A DNA stretch of 64,000 bases from Pseudomonas sp. JQ170C (GTDB lineage: Bacteria; Pseudomonadota; Gammaproteobacteria; Pseudomonadales; Pseudomonadaceae), in the NCBI RefSeq assembly GCF_035581345.1, contig NZ_CP141608.1, positions 2,510,501 to 2,574,500 of the forward strand. Direction: 5' to 3'. The notes under the pieces were generated by a model, which was not told the DNA's origin, ran no database searches, and was given only the letters and a program-made list of their open reading frames with translations. Below are positions 35,426 through 47,569 of the stretch, one piece after another; positions within the stretch are counted from its first letter, which is position 1, and each line of letters opens with the position of its first letter. The position numbers were made by a program, and so were the translations under genes.

Positions 35426-36715
35426 ATGTTTGCCCCAACCCCTCTCGCGCCCGGGCGCAGCCTCACTGGCCTGCTCGCGATGTTGGCTGCCACTTCGACT
35501 CAGGCTGCCGGTTTTCTTGAAGACAGCAGTGCCAAACTCGAAGCGCGCAATGTCTATTTCAATCGCGACTTTCGCGATGGCCATGTCAGTTCCAGCCAGG
35601 GCGCTTCAAAGCGCGAAGAATGGGCACAGGGTTTTATTCTCAATGTGCAGTCCGGTTATACCCAAGGACCTGTGGGCTTTGGTGTCGATGCCCTGGGTAT
35701 GCTGGGAGTTAAACTCGACTCCAGCCCGGCCGACAGCAACAGTGGACTGTTGCCCTCCAGTGGTCGCGACCCCCGTCATTCGGTAGATCAATATGCCAAG
35801 TTGGGATTGACCGGCAAGGTGCGTTACTCGAACACCGTGCTCAAGTACGGCTCGATGTTGCCCGACATGCCGCTGCTCAAATACAACGATGGCCGTTTGC
35901 TGCCAACGATGTTCCAGGGTGCGCTGCTGACCTCCGAAGAGATCAACAACCTCAAGTTCCATGTTGCTCGCCTGGACAAATACACCGCACGCGATTCCAC
36001 CGATCGCCAGGACATTCGCGTGCACTGCAAGAACAAGCGCTATGCCTGCGACATCACCGCTGATCATTTCGACATGGCCGGCGTCGACTACAAGTTCAAC
36101 GATCGCCTCAGCGCCCAGTACCAGGTCGCCAAGCTTGAGAACATCTATCGCCAGCACTTCTTCGGTGTGGTGGCGAGCCAGCCACTGGATGTCGGTAGCC
36201 TGTCGGCGGACCTGCGCCTGATTAAGAGCGATGACATTGGCAATGCGCGGGCGGGCGACATCGATCACCGCGCCTTCAGTGGCATGCTCGGCTACAGCCT
36301 GGGTGGTCACAAGGTCAGCGCAGGCTGGCAGCGCATGTATGGCGACAACTCCATGCCGTACCTGGATGGCAGCAACCCGTACCTGGTCAACTACGCGCAG
36401 GTCAACGACTTTGCCGCGGCCCAGGAACGCTCCTGGCAATTGCGATACGACTATGACTTCAAGGCCCTGGGCGTCCCCGGCCTGACCTTCCTTACCCGTT
36501 ACATCAGCGGTGACCACGTCAAGGTGCCGGGCAGCCTGGACGAGGGCAAGGAGTGGGAGCGCGACACCGAGTTCAAGTACCAGGTACAGAGTGGCACCTT
36601 CAAGGATGTCAGCGTGCGCCTGCGTAACTCGACATTCCGCAGCAACTACGAGAAGTACGCGCGCGACATGGACGAGACCCGTGTGATCGTCAGCTACAAC
36701 TTCTCGATCTGGTAA
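35426..36715 (+). CDS. OprD-family outer-membrane porin
   Basis: An 18-strand substrate-selective porin of about 429 residues, for uptake of amino acids, small acids or similar solutes. A signal peptide (LTGLLAMLAATSTQA) is followed by AGFLEDSSAKLEARNVYFNRDFRDG, the typical OprD mature start. Later strands include SVDQYAKLGLTGKVRYSNTVLKYG, FFGVVASQPLDVGSLSADLRL, LRYDYDFKALGVPGLTFLTRYISGDHV and the C-terminal VIVSYNFSIW. The start is uncertain: the ATG at 35426 gives a normal signal peptide but has no clear ribosome site, and the frame is open to a TTG at 35393. The substrate cannot be told. Confidence 0.88.
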   Translation: MFAPTPLAPGRSLTGLLAMLAATSTQAAGFLEDSSAKLEARNVYFNRDFRDGHVSSSQGASKREEWAQGFILNVQSGYTQGPVGFGVDALGMLGVKLDSSPADSNSGLLPSSGRDPRHSVDQYAKLGLTGKVRYSNTVLKYGSMLPDMPLLKYNDGRLLPTMFQGALLTSEEINNLKFHVARLDKYTARDSTDRQDIRVHCKNKRYACDITADHFDMAGVDYKFNDRLSAQYQVAKLENIYRQHFFGVVASQPLDVGSLSADLRLIKSDDIGNARAGDIDHRAFSGMLGYSLGGHKVSAGWQRMYGDNSMPYLDGSNPYLVNYAQVNDFAAAQERSWQLRYDYDFKALGVPGLTFLTRYISGDHVKVPGSLDEGKEWERDTEFKYQVQSGTFKDVSVRLRNSTFRSNYEKYARDMDETRVIVSYNFSIW

Positions 36716-36732
36716 ACCGCGCATTGCTACTG

Positions 36733-36769
36733 TTGTTCGCCCGGTCGACAATGTCGGCCGGGCGAACAA
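36733..36769. other. long inverted repeat between the porin gene and cobF
   Basis: Outer arms 36733-36744 and 36758-36769 pair perfectly (12 bp), and inside them CGACA (36746-36750) and TGTCG (36752-36756) continue the stem after one mismatch. It ends 13 bases before the cobF ATG. There is no T-tract after it. It could end the porin transcript or mask the cobF ribosome site. Confidence 0.6.
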
Positions 36770-36782
36770 TGGGCCAACTGCA

Positions 36783-37532
36783 ATGAAACAGCTGTTATTG
36801 ATCGGAATCGGGCCGGGCAATCCGCGCCAGATTACTGTTGAAGCCATCGATGCCCTGAACCGTGCGCACGTGTTCTTCGTCCTCGACAAGGGCGCGGTCA
36901 AGGACGAGCTGCTGCAACTGCGCAAGAACATCCTCGAACGCTACATCCGCCAGCCAGGGTTCCGGGTGGTACAGGTCGACGACCCCCAGCGTGCGGGGGA
37001 AGCCAGCGACTATGTCGGTGCCGTGCACGACTGGCACCAGCAACGTGCGGCGCTTTATGCCCGCCTGCTGGAAACCGAGCTTGCCGAAGGGGAGTGCGGG
37101 GCGTTCCTGCTCTGGGGCGAGCCGACGCTGTACGACAGCACACTGCGTATTCTCGACCTGGTCCAGGCCCGGGGGCTGGCATTCGAGCTTGAAGTGATTC
37201 CCGGCATCAGCAGCGTCCAGGCCCTGGCGGCGCGCCATCGTATCCCCCTGAACCGCATCGGCGAGCCGTTGACCGTGCTGCCGGGCCGACGCCTGCCCGC
37301 GCAGGCGAAAATCGACAACCTGGTGGTGATGCTCGATGGCGGATGTGCATTCGCCGACCTGGATGACCCGGCGCTGCACATCTACTGGGGGGCCTACCTG
37401 GGCACCGCGGACGAAATCCTCGTCAGTGGCCCCTTGCAGCAGGTCAAGGCCCGGATACTTGAGCTGCGCGCCCAGGCACGGGCGCGCAAAGGCTGGATCA
37501 TGGACACTTATCTGCTGCGTCGGCCGCTGTAG
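36783..37532 (+). CDS. cobF: precorrin-6A synthase (deacetylating)
   Basis: In aerobic cobalamin synthesis CobF methylates C-1 of precorrin-5 with SAM and releases the C-1 acetyl as acetate. The 249-residue protein is of the tetrapyrrole methylase fold: LLIGIGPGNPRQIT at the N-terminus, FLLWGEPTLYDSTLRIL in the middle, VIPGISSVQALAARHRIPLNRIG, and LVVMLDGGCAFADL. These match CobF rather than CobI/CobJ/CobM. No other cob gene is in the window. Its last 35 bases overlap the end of the convergent glycosyltransferase gene. Confidence 0.92.
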   Translation: MKQLLLIGIGPGNPRQITVEAIDALNRAHVFFVLDKGAVKDELLQLRKNILERYIRQPGFRVVQVDDPQRAGEASDYVGAVHDWHQQRAALYARLLETELAEGECGAFLLWGEPTLYDSTLRILDLVQARGLAFELEVIPGISSVQALAARHRIPLNRIGEPLTVLPGRRLPAQAKIDNLVVMLDGGCAFADLDDPALHIYWGAYLGTADEILVSGPLQQVKARILELRAQARARKGWIMDTYLLRRPL

Positions 37533-38811
37533 CCAGGCGGTTCTTGGCTTCGATCCACTGCGCCATGTACTGGGTGCTCTTGTGCTGGTGATGGCGCAGC
37601 ATGGCCCCGGTGAAGTTGAACAAACGGTGCTGGTCCAGATCGCTGAGCGCGTACTCGATGCGCTCCACCAGGGCAGCGGCGTGCTGGCGCCGGTCATAGC
37701 GCGCAGCGAGCAATTGCAGGCCCTGTTGCTGGGCCTGCAGCCAGCGCGACTCGTCGTTGTACAGCTGCGCTGCGGCTTCGGCCAGGCCTTCGGCTGTGCT
37801 GGCCACCGCACCCGGCCAGGGCAGGGCGCCGTGCATGGCTTCGGCACCCATTGGCGTGGTGACGCTGGGGGTGCCGCACAGCATGGCATCAGTCAGTTTG
37901 CCCTTGATGCCGGCACCGAAGCGTAGCGGTGCCAGGCAGATGCGGGCGTTGCTCATCACCTCCAGGGCGTCTTCGGCCCAGTTCATGATGTGAAACCCTT
38001 CGGCCGGCTTATGCAGCGCCGTCGCCTTGGGCGGCGTGTAGGCGCCATAGATGTGCAATTGGGCCTGGGGCAAGCGTCGGCGGATCATCGGCCAGAGGCT
38101 GTTCTTCATCCACAGCACGGCATCCCAGTTGGGCGCATGGCGGAAATTGCCGATGCTGAGGAAGTTCGCACGCGCAGCACAGGGCTTGAACGGCTCGCTG
38201 GGGATGTCGACCATCAGCGGGCACCAGTGCAGCAGGTGCTCAGGAACGCCGAAGCCGTTGATCAGCAGGTCGATCTCGACGTCGGAAATCATCAGGCTCA
38301 GGTCGCTGCGGTAGATGGCCGCCAGTTCGCGCAGGGTGACGTCGGCCGAGGCCATCTGCCGATACAGCTCGGGGCCGGGCGTTGCGAACAGGGCGCGAAA
38401 ATCATTCGGGTCCAGGCCTTCGATCAGGCGTCGGCGCAGCAGTTGCTGACGCGCATCGCGCAGGCTTTGCAGGTCGGAGGTTTCCAGTACGCGCAGGGCG
38501 TTGGGGCAGTGTTTCTCCACGCGCCAGCCAAACTGCTCCTCCATCATGAAGCGGTCGAACAGCACGACATTCGGTGCCAGTTCACTGACGAACTGATCGA
38601 AGCTGCTGTCGTTGAGGGTGATGGCCTGCTCGGCGATGCCAAGGCTTGCCAGGTCCGCCTTGTGCTCGCCCACGGTCGCCGGGCTGCTGAAGGTGACGCG
38701 GTAGCCTCGCTGCACGAAGCTTTCAAGGATCTGCATCATGTGCCCGCCGGCGGCCGAAGAGCGGGGTTCGGGCCAGACGTAGCCGATGACCAGGACATTG
38801 AGGGTGGGCAT
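37498..38811 (-). CDS. glycosyltransferase (GT-B fold, family 1/4-like)
   Basis: A 437-residue cytoplasmic glycosyltransferase. The N-terminal Rossmann-like half starts LNVLVIGYVWPEPRSSAAGGHMMQILESFVQRG, the usual GT4 start with an acceptor-side Gly-Gly. The C-terminal donor half contains FLSIGNFRHAPNWDAVLWM, LHIYGAY, and APLRFGAGIKGKLTDAMLCGTPSVTTPMGAEAM, which includes the nucleotide-sugar-binding E-x7-E-like region (here GIKGKLTDAM). The Met at 38811 was chosen because the longer frame adds a REP-derived stretch. Acceptor and sugar are unknown; no polysaccharide locus is adjacent. Confidence 0.8.
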   Translation of the reverse strand: MPTLNVLVIGYVWPEPRSSAAGGHMMQILESFVQRGYRVTFSSPATVGEHKADLASLGIAEQAITLNDSSFDQFVSELAPNVVLFDRFMMEEQFGWRVEKHCPNALRVLETSDLQSLRDARQQLLRRRLIEGLDPNDFRALFATPGPELYRQMASADVTLRELAAIYRSDLSLMISDVEIDLLINGFGVPEHLLHWCPLMVDIPSEPFKPCAARANFLSIGNFRHAPNWDAVLWMKNSLWPMIRRRLPQAQLHIYGAYTPPKATALHKPAEGFHIMNWAEDALEVMSNARICLAPLRFGAGIKGKLTDAMLCGTPSVTTPMGAEAMHGALPWPGAVASTAEGLAEAAAQLYNDESRWLQAQQQGLQLLAARYDRRQHAAALVERIEYALSDLDQHRLFNFTGAMLRHHQHKSTQYMAQWIEAKNRLATAADAADKCP

Positions 38812-38859
38812 GAGTGCTGAGGGCCTTGGCAAAAAAACGCGTATTAAACCAGATCCCGG

Positions 38860-38929
38860 GTAGGAGCGGGCTTGCCCCGCGATGCGATGCAACTGAGCGA
38901 TCGCTATCGCGGGGCAAGCCCGCTCCTAC
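38860..38929. repeat. REP palindrome pair that supplies a stop codon
   Basis: Arms 38860-38883 and 38906-38929 are exact reverse complements (24 bp) around a 22-base loop, with the same GGGCTTGCCCCGC core as the element at 13493. The right arm contains the TAG stop of the response-regulator gene (38926-38928 on the minus strand). The element lies between that gene and the glycosyltransferase, which point the same way. Confidence 0.88.
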
Positions 38930-39282
38930 AGGATGCTTTGGACCTTGTCGCGCAGCTGATCGATGCTGAACGGCTTGCCGATCAGGTGCATGCCTTCGGG
39001 GACCTGGATGTTTTCGGCATAGCCACTGGCGAACAGGATCGGCAGCAACGGCCTGGCTTCCCGCGCCTTGGCCGCCAGGGCCTTGCCGTCCATGTCCGGC
39101 AAGCCGACATCGGTCATCATCAGCGCCAACGGCTGGCCGGCGTCTTCAAGGATCGCCAGGGCTGCGCCGGCGTCCTGGGCCTCGATCACCGCGTAGCCCA
39201 GCTCGCCCAGTACTTCGACGATCAGCATGCGCACGATATCGTCGTCTTCGACGATCAGCAGCGGCAAGGTAGGTGAGGGCAT
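38926..39282 (-). CDS. single-domain response regulator (CheY-like)
   Basis: A 118-residue receiver domain without output domain. The acidic pocket VEDDD is at 11-15, the phosphoacceptor is Asp58 in LMMTDVGLPDMDG, ASGYA carries the Thr/Ser position (here Ser), and GKPFS holds the conserved Lys. The ATG at 39282 has AGGA 8 bases upstream; an earlier Met at 39312 lacks one. It is divergent from the triple-receiver hybrid kinase and probably takes phosphate from it or from the second kinase. Its stop lies in a REP arm. Confidence 0.88.
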   Translation of the reverse strand: MPSPTLPLLIVEDDDIVRMLIVEVLGELGYAVIEAQDAGAALAILEDAGQPLALMMTDVGLPDMDGKALAAKAREARPLLPILFASGYAENIQVPEGMHLIGKPFSIDQLRDKVQSIL

Positions 39283-39558
39283 GGCGAGGGTCCTGTGCAG
39301 GTGGGTGTTCATATTCTGTAAGCCGGGTGTTGCCTGAAGTTCCCTGCGTGCTCTGCAGAATAACGATCTGTGCCTCGGCAGGGAACGATTGCCGTACACA
39401 GGTCTCAAATGCTGGCTAAATGCCCTGCCAGAAGTGGCAAAGCTGTTTAGACTTCATGACAAGCAGGCCTGCAACGGCCGGTGTCGCGGAAAATAGAATA
39501 ATTACTCGAAAATTCCGCCACACTCTTGTGTTTGATTCACTTGCCTGGACTTTCTGCA

Positions 39559-43049
<3,491 letters not shown>

Positions 43050-43053
<4 letters not shown>

Positions 43054-43871
43054 CTATCGAACGTAACACCGACATTGAAATACGGCTGTTGATCGAGGCG
43101 ATCTACCTCAAGTACAGCTATGACTTTCGCGACTACTCCGGCGCCTCGATCAAGCGCCGGATCCAGCATGCCCTGCGCCAGTTCGACTGCAAGACAGTCT
43201 CGGCGCTGCAGGAGCGGGTGCTGCACGACCCGGGCATGTTCATGCAATTGCTGCAGTTCCTGACCATTCCGGTCAGCGAGATGTTTCGCGATCCCGAGCA
43301 CTTCCTCGCCCTGCGCCGGGAAGTGGTGCCGCTGTTGCGCACCTGGCCGTCGCTGAAGATCTGGATCGCCGGCTGCAGCACGGGCGAGGAGGTCTATTCG
43401 ATGGCGATCCTGCTGCGCGAAGAGGGCCTGCTGGAGCGCACCATCATCTATGCCACCGATATCAACCCGAACTCCCTGGAAAAGGCCAAGCAGGGCATCT
43501 ATTCGATACAGAACATGCACGCGTACGCCGAAAACTACCGCAAGGCCGGCGGGAGCCGTGACTTCAGCGAGTACTACACCTCGGCCTACGGCAACGCCAT
43601 CGTCGACAGCAGCCTGCGCGACAACGTGACCTTCGCCGACCACAGCCTGGCCACCGACAGCGTGTTTTCCGAAACCCAGCTGATCTCTTGTCGGAATGTG
43701 CTCATCTACTTCAACAAGACCTTGCAGGATCGCGCCTTCGGCCTGTTCCACGAGTCGCTGTGCCACCGCGGCTTTCTGGTATTGGGGAGCAAGGAATCGC
43801 TGGACTTTTCGGCCTACGCCGACCGCTTCGAGGCGCTGGTCAAGCCTGAACGGATCTACCGCAAATCATGA
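43050..43871 (+). CDS. CheR-type protein-glutamate O-methyltransferase
   Basis: A 273-residue SAM-dependent methyltransferase of the CheR family: N-terminal helical domain (YLKYSYDFRDYSGASIKRRIQHAL), then the catalytic domain with motif I WIAGCSTGEEVYSMAILL at about 107-124, IIYATDINPNSLEKAKQGIY, and LISCRNVLIYFNK. CheR proteins methylate chemoreceptor glutamates, yet no receptor is in the window. The start is TTG at 43050, overlapping the kinase stop, with GGAGCG before it. It may modify the upstream hybrid kinase or an orphan receptor elsewhere. Confidence 0.9.
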
Positions 43872-44443
43872 ACGGCATCCAGGCGATCACCCTGGGCGCC
43901 TCGGCCGGCGGCGTCAGCGCTATGCTGCATGTGTTCCATTGCTTGCCGGCCGATTTCCGGATTCCAGTGGTGTGCGTGCTGCATCTGCCCGATGACCGTC
44001 ACAGCCACCTGGCCGAGGTATTCAGCCGCAGGCTCAAGCGCCCTGTATGCGAGGCCCGGGACAAGCAGGCACTGGCCCCGGGCATGATCTATTTCGCCGG
44101 TCCCGGCTACCACTTGTCGGTGGAGCAGGACCGCAGTTTTTCCCTGAGCCAGGAGGAGCGTGTGTATTTTTCCCGGCCGTCGATCGACGTGTTGTTCGAG
44201 TCCGCCGCCGACGCCTATGGCCCGGCGCTGCTGGGTGTGCTGCTGACCGGCGCCAACGAGGACGGCGCCGCAGGGTTGGCGCGAATCAAGCGCCTGGGCG
44301 GGCATACCATTGTCCAGGACCCCCAGGAAGCGCAGGTCGCGACCATGCCGCAAGCGGCGCTGGCCTTGCACCGTCCTGACCATATACTGCCTTTGAATGG
44401 CATCGGGCAATTGCTCGCCAAGCTGGAGCCCACTGAATGTTGA
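43868..44443 (+). CDS. CheB-type methylesterase without a receiver domain
   Basis: A 191-residue stand-alone CheB catalytic domain. The Ser-His-Asp triad is Ser12 (GASAGG), His39 (VLHLP) and Asp132 (TGANEDGA). Classical CheB carries an N-terminal receiver that inhibits the esterase until phosphorylated; it is absent here, so control must come from a partner or expression level. The ATG overlaps the cheR stop (ATGA), and its end overlaps the next kinase by 7 bases. Confidence 0.9.
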   Translation: MNGIQAITLGASAGGVSAMLHVFHCLPADFRIPVVCVLHLPDDRHSHLAEVFSRRLKRPVCEARDKQALAPGMIYFAGPGYHLSVEQDRSFSLSQEERVYFSRPSIDVLFESAADAYGPALLGVLLTGANEDGAAGLARIKRLGGHTIVQDPQEAQVATMPQAALALHRPDHILPLNGIGQLLAKLEPTEC

Positions 44444-45663
44444 GCCATATACAAGCCAAGTTGCTGATCGTCGACGACCTGCCGGAAAACCTGCTGGCAC
44501 TGGAGGCACTGGTCAAGGGCAGCGACTGTGAAGTGCATCAGGCGCAATCGGCCGACCAGGCGTTGTCGCTACTGCTCGAACATGAGTTCGCCCTGGCCAT
44601 TCTCGATGTGCAGATGCCGGGCATGAACGGTTTTGAGCTGGCCGAACTGATGCGCGGCATGGAGAAGACCAAGAACATCCCGATCGTGTTTGTCAGCGCC
44701 GCCGGGCGTGAGATGAACTATGCCTTCAAGGGCTACGAAAGCGGGGCCGTGGACTTCTTGCACAAGCCGCTCGACCCTCACGCGGTCAAAAGCAAAGTGG
44801 CCGTGTTCATCGACCTGTTCCGCCAGCGCAAGGCGCTCAAGCAACAGCTGGAGGCCATAGAGCGCAGCCGCGAAGAGCAGGCGCAGCTGCTGGCCCAGTT
44901 GCAGATCACTCGCGGTGAGCTTGAGCACGCGGTGCGGATGCGCGATGACTTCATGTCGATTGTCTCCCATGAGGTGCGCACACCGCTCAACGGCCTGATC
45001 CTCGAGACCCAGCTGCGCAAGATGCACCTGGCCCGCGACAATGCCGATGCCTTTACCCTGGACAAGATGCGCGCCATGGTCGAGCGTGACGAACGCCAGA
45101 TCAACAGCCTGATCCGCTTGATCGAGGACATGCTCGATGTGTCACGGATACGCACCGGCAAGCTGTCGATCCGCCCCGGCACGTTCGACTTGTCGCAGTT
45201 GGTCGGTGGCCTGATCGAGAACTTCGCCGCCCAGGCCATCGCTGCCCAGTCGTCTATCGACTTCAGCGCCGAGGCGTCGTTGAGCGGTGTCTGGGACGAG
45301 TTTCGGATCGAGCAGGTCGTGGCGAACCTGTTGACCAATGCCTTGCGCTACGGGGCGAGAAGCCCGGTGCATGTGCGCACGTTCGAGCAGCAGGGCATGG
45401 CCTGCGTCGAGGTCAAAGACCAGGGCATCGGCATCAGCGAGCAGAACCAGCAGCGCATCTTCCAGCAATTCGAGCGCGTGGCGTCCAGCCAGAGCAGTGC
45501 GGGGCTGGGCCTGGGGTTGTATATCTCCGAGCAGATCGTGCTGGCCCATGGCGGCAGCATTGGTGTACACAGTATCGAGGGGCAGGGCGCGACCTTTACC
45601 GTTCGCCTGCCGCTGACCCGGCTGCGACAAGAAACAGACCAGCAGCAGGCAACCTCGGCGTAA
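44437..45663 (+). CDS. receiver-histidine kinase (response regulator/kinase hybrid)
   Basis: A 408-residue soluble protein with an N-terminal receiver (Asp57 in LAILDVQMPGMNG, DFLHKPLDP with the conserved Lys), a short coiled coil (about 130-170), HisKA with phospho-His178 (SIVSHEVRTPLNG), and a HATPase domain (NLLTNALRYG, DQGIGI, GLGLGLYIS). The receiver-first order lets it be switched by the upstream hybrid kinase. It has no sensor of its own. The 44-base gap after it leads to a CheY-like gene that could be its output. Confidence 0.92.
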   Translation: MLSHIQAKLLIVDDLPENLLALEALVKGSDCEVHQAQSADQALSLLLEHEFALAILDVQMPGMNGFELAELMRGMEKTKNIPIVFVSAAGREMNYAFKGYESGAVDFLHKPLDPHAVKSKVAVFIDLFRQRKALKQQLEAIERSREEQAQLLAQLQITRGELEHAVRMRDDFMSIVSHEVRTPLNGLILETQLRKMHLARDNADAFTLDKMRAMVERDERQINSLIRLIEDMLDVSRIRTGKLSIRPGTFDLSQLVGGLIENFAAQAIAAQSSIDFSAEASLSGVWDEFRIEQVVANLLTNALRYGARSPVHVRTFEQQGMACVEVKDQGIGISEQNQQRIFQQFERVASSQSSAGLGLGLYISEQIVLAHGGSIGVHSIEGQGATFTVRLPLTRLRQETDQQQATSA

Positions 45664-45707
45664 GGCCGGGGTCGTAGTTTGAACTTATTGAAAAACAAGG
45701 CGTTGGC

Positions 45708-46085
45708 ATGAGTGAAGATGCGCAGGATGTGGTGCTGGTCGTTGAAGACGACGACACCATTCGTATGGTTCTGAGGGATTACCTGTCGGGTGAGGGTTAC
45801 CACGTGCTGGTGGCCGAAGACGGTGAGCAAGCGTTCGAAATCCTCGCCAGCAAACCGCACCTGGACCTGATCGTCACCGATTTTCGCCTGCCGGGCGGGA
45901 TCTCCGGCGTGCAGATCGCTGAGCCTGCCCTGAAGCTGCGACCGGACCTGAAGGTGATTTTCATCAGCGGCTACCCGGCAGAGATCCGCGAATCGGGCAG
46001 CCCTATCGCCTTCAAGGCGCCCATCCTGGCCAAGCCCTTTGACCTCGATACCCTGCGTGACCAGATCCAGGCGCTGTTGCGCTAG
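45708..46085 (+). CDS. single-domain response regulator (CheY-like)
   Basis: A 125-residue receiver, last gene of the relay operon. The acidic pocket is VVEDDD (11-16), the acceptor is Asp58 in LIVTDFRLPGG, and AKPFD holds the conserved Lys. The FRLPGGISGVQIA loop and FISGYPA resemble the FixJ/CpdR-like receivers that end hybrid-kinase genes. With no output domain it must act by protein contact or pass phosphate on. It converges on the tetR gene with a 14-base gap. Confidence 0.9.
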   Translation: MSEDAQDVVLVVEDDDTIRMVLRDYLSGEGYHVLVAEDGEQAFEILASKPHLDLIVTDFRLPGGISGVQIAEPALKLRPDLKVIFISGYPAEIRESGSPIAFKAPILAKPFDLDTLRDQIQALLR

Positions 46086-46099
46086 GGCCCGGCGAGGGC

Positions 46100-46693
46100 T
46101 CAGGCCATTGAGTTGAGGCTGTCACCGCGCAAGGTTCGTTCGATCCCGCCCATCAGCATGCTTTCCATCAAGGCCAGGCCCTGGGCCTGCGGCAACTGCG
46201 AGGCCTGCAGCCAGCCGGGCAGGCTGTTGAGCAGGTTGGCGATGACATGCGCCGAGGCTTCCAGTGCCTTGCCACGCAAGGTGGCCTTGGGCACGAGCAG
46301 CCGCAGCAGCGCGGTTTCATATTGCTGGCGCAGTTGGCCGATGCGCGCCTGCTGATCCGGGCTCAAGCAGCATTGATCCCGCTCGGCCAGGCGAAACTGC
46401 AGGGGGCGCTCGGCATGCAGCGCCCAGTGCGCGGCAATCACTTGCGCCAGGGTTTGCTGGTGTGCACGGCGCCCTTGGTTGAGGGCGGCCAGCAGCTCTT
46501 CGTACAGCTCCTCGATCAGGTCGTACAGCAGGTCCTGCTTGCTGGGGAAGTGGTGGTACAACGACCCCGCAGTCAGGCCCAGGTGGCTGGCCAGCTCACG
46601 CATGCTGACCTGGCCAAACCCTTTCTCGGCAAAGAGCGTCAAGGCCCTGTCACGCCGCTCTTCAAAGCTCGTACAGCGCAAAGCGGCGTCCAT
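46100..46693 (-). CDS. TetR-family regulator of the acyl-CoA genes
   Basis: A 197-residue TetR regulator. The N-terminal HTH (RRDRALTLFAEKGFGQVSMRELASHLGLTAGSLYHHFPSKQDLLYDL, about 13-57) is canonical. The C-terminal ligand domain is helical and less conserved; a fatty acyl-CoA is a common effector for TetR proteins next to beta-oxidation genes. It is 10 bases downstream of the 3-hydroxyacyl-CoA dehydrogenase gene and so in the same transcript, which would give autoregulation of the operon. Confidence 0.88.
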   Translation of the reverse strand: MDAALRCTSFEERRDRALTLFAEKGFGQVSMRELASHLGLTAGSLYHHFPSKQDLLYDLIEELYEELLAALNQGRRAHQQTLAQVIAAHWALHAERPLQFRLAERDQCCLSPDQQARIGQLRQQYETALLRLLVPKATLRGKALEASAHVIANLLNSLPGWLQASQLPQAQGLALMESMLMGGIERTLRGDSLNSMA

Positions 46694-46703
46694 GGTCAGG
46701 CCC

Positions 46704-47552
46704 TCAGTAGGTGTAGAAACCGCGACCGCTCTTGCGACCCAGGAAGCCGGCGGCGACCATTTCCTTGAGCAGGGGGGCAGGGCGGTACTTGCTGTCGTTG
46801 TAGCCCTCATGGAAGGCTTCCATGATGGCCAGCAGGGTGTCCAGGCCGATCAGGTCGCCCAGGGCCAGCGGGCCGATTGGCTGGTTGCAGCCAAGGCGCA
46901 TGCCGGTGTCGATATCCTCGGCACTGGCCAGGCCTTCCTGCAGCACGAAGATCGCCTCGTTGATCATCGGCACCAGGATGCGGTTGACCACGAAGCCTGG
47001 ACGGTTGCCGGCGGTGATCGGCGTCTTGCCGACCTGCTCGGTCAGCGCCAGGGCCTTGGCGTAGGTGGCGTCGCTGGTCTGCAGACCGCGGATGATCTCC
47101 ACCAGGGCCATCATCGGCACCGGGTTGAAGAAGTGCACACCGACAAAGCGCTCAGGGTTGCTGATGGCCGCGCCCAGCTGGGTGATCGACAGCGACGAAG
47201 TGTTGGTGGCGATCACGCAGTCGCTGCTGACACTCTCGGCGATCTGCTTGAGGATGCGCAGCTTGAGGTCGAGGTTTTCAGTCGCCGCTTCGATCACCAA
47301 CTGCGCCGAGGCCAACTGGGCGTAGTCGGTGCTGGTGCGGATACGCGCCACTGCCGCCTGGGCGTCTTCAGCGCTGAGGGTCTGCTTGCTGACCTGGCGC
47401 TCCAGGTTCTTGCGCAGGGTGGCCACGCCGCGCTCCAGCGCAGCGTCGGACACATCGATCAGGGTCACCTGGTAACCGGCTGCCGCACACACCTGGGCAA
47501 TCCCGTTGCCCATGGTGCCCGCGCCGATCACCGCAATGTTTTCAATACTCAC
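46704..47552 (-). CDS. 3-hydroxybutyryl-CoA dehydrogenase
   Basis: NAD-dependent oxidation of (S)-3-hydroxyacyl-CoA to 3-oxoacyl-CoA, short-chain. The 282-residue soluble enzyme has the Rossmann motif IAVIGAGTMGNGIAQVCA (6-23), the substrate motif VGVHFFNPVPMMALVEI with the catalytic His, and the C-terminal dimer domain ending RKSGRGFYTY. It follows the thiolase by 17 bases; together they can take a 3-hydroxyacyl-CoA to acyl-CoA plus acetyl-CoA in short-chain fatty acid or aromatic side-chain catabolism. Confidence 0.93.
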   Translation of the reverse strand: MSIENIAVIGAGTMGNGIAQVCAAAGYQVTLIDVSDAALERGVATLRKNLERQVSKQTLSAEDAQAAVARIRTSTDYAQLASAQLVIEAATENLDLKLRILKQIAESVSSDCVIATNTSSLSITQLGAAISNPERFVGVHFFNPVPMMALVEIIRGLQTSDATYAKALALTEQVGKTPITAGNRPGFVVNRILVPMINEAIFVLQEGLASAEDIDTGMRLGCNQPIGPLALGDLIGLDTLLAIMEAFHEGYNDSKYRPAPLLKEMVAAGFLGRKSGRGFYTY

Positions 47553-47569
47553 TGTGATGATTCCTTGGT

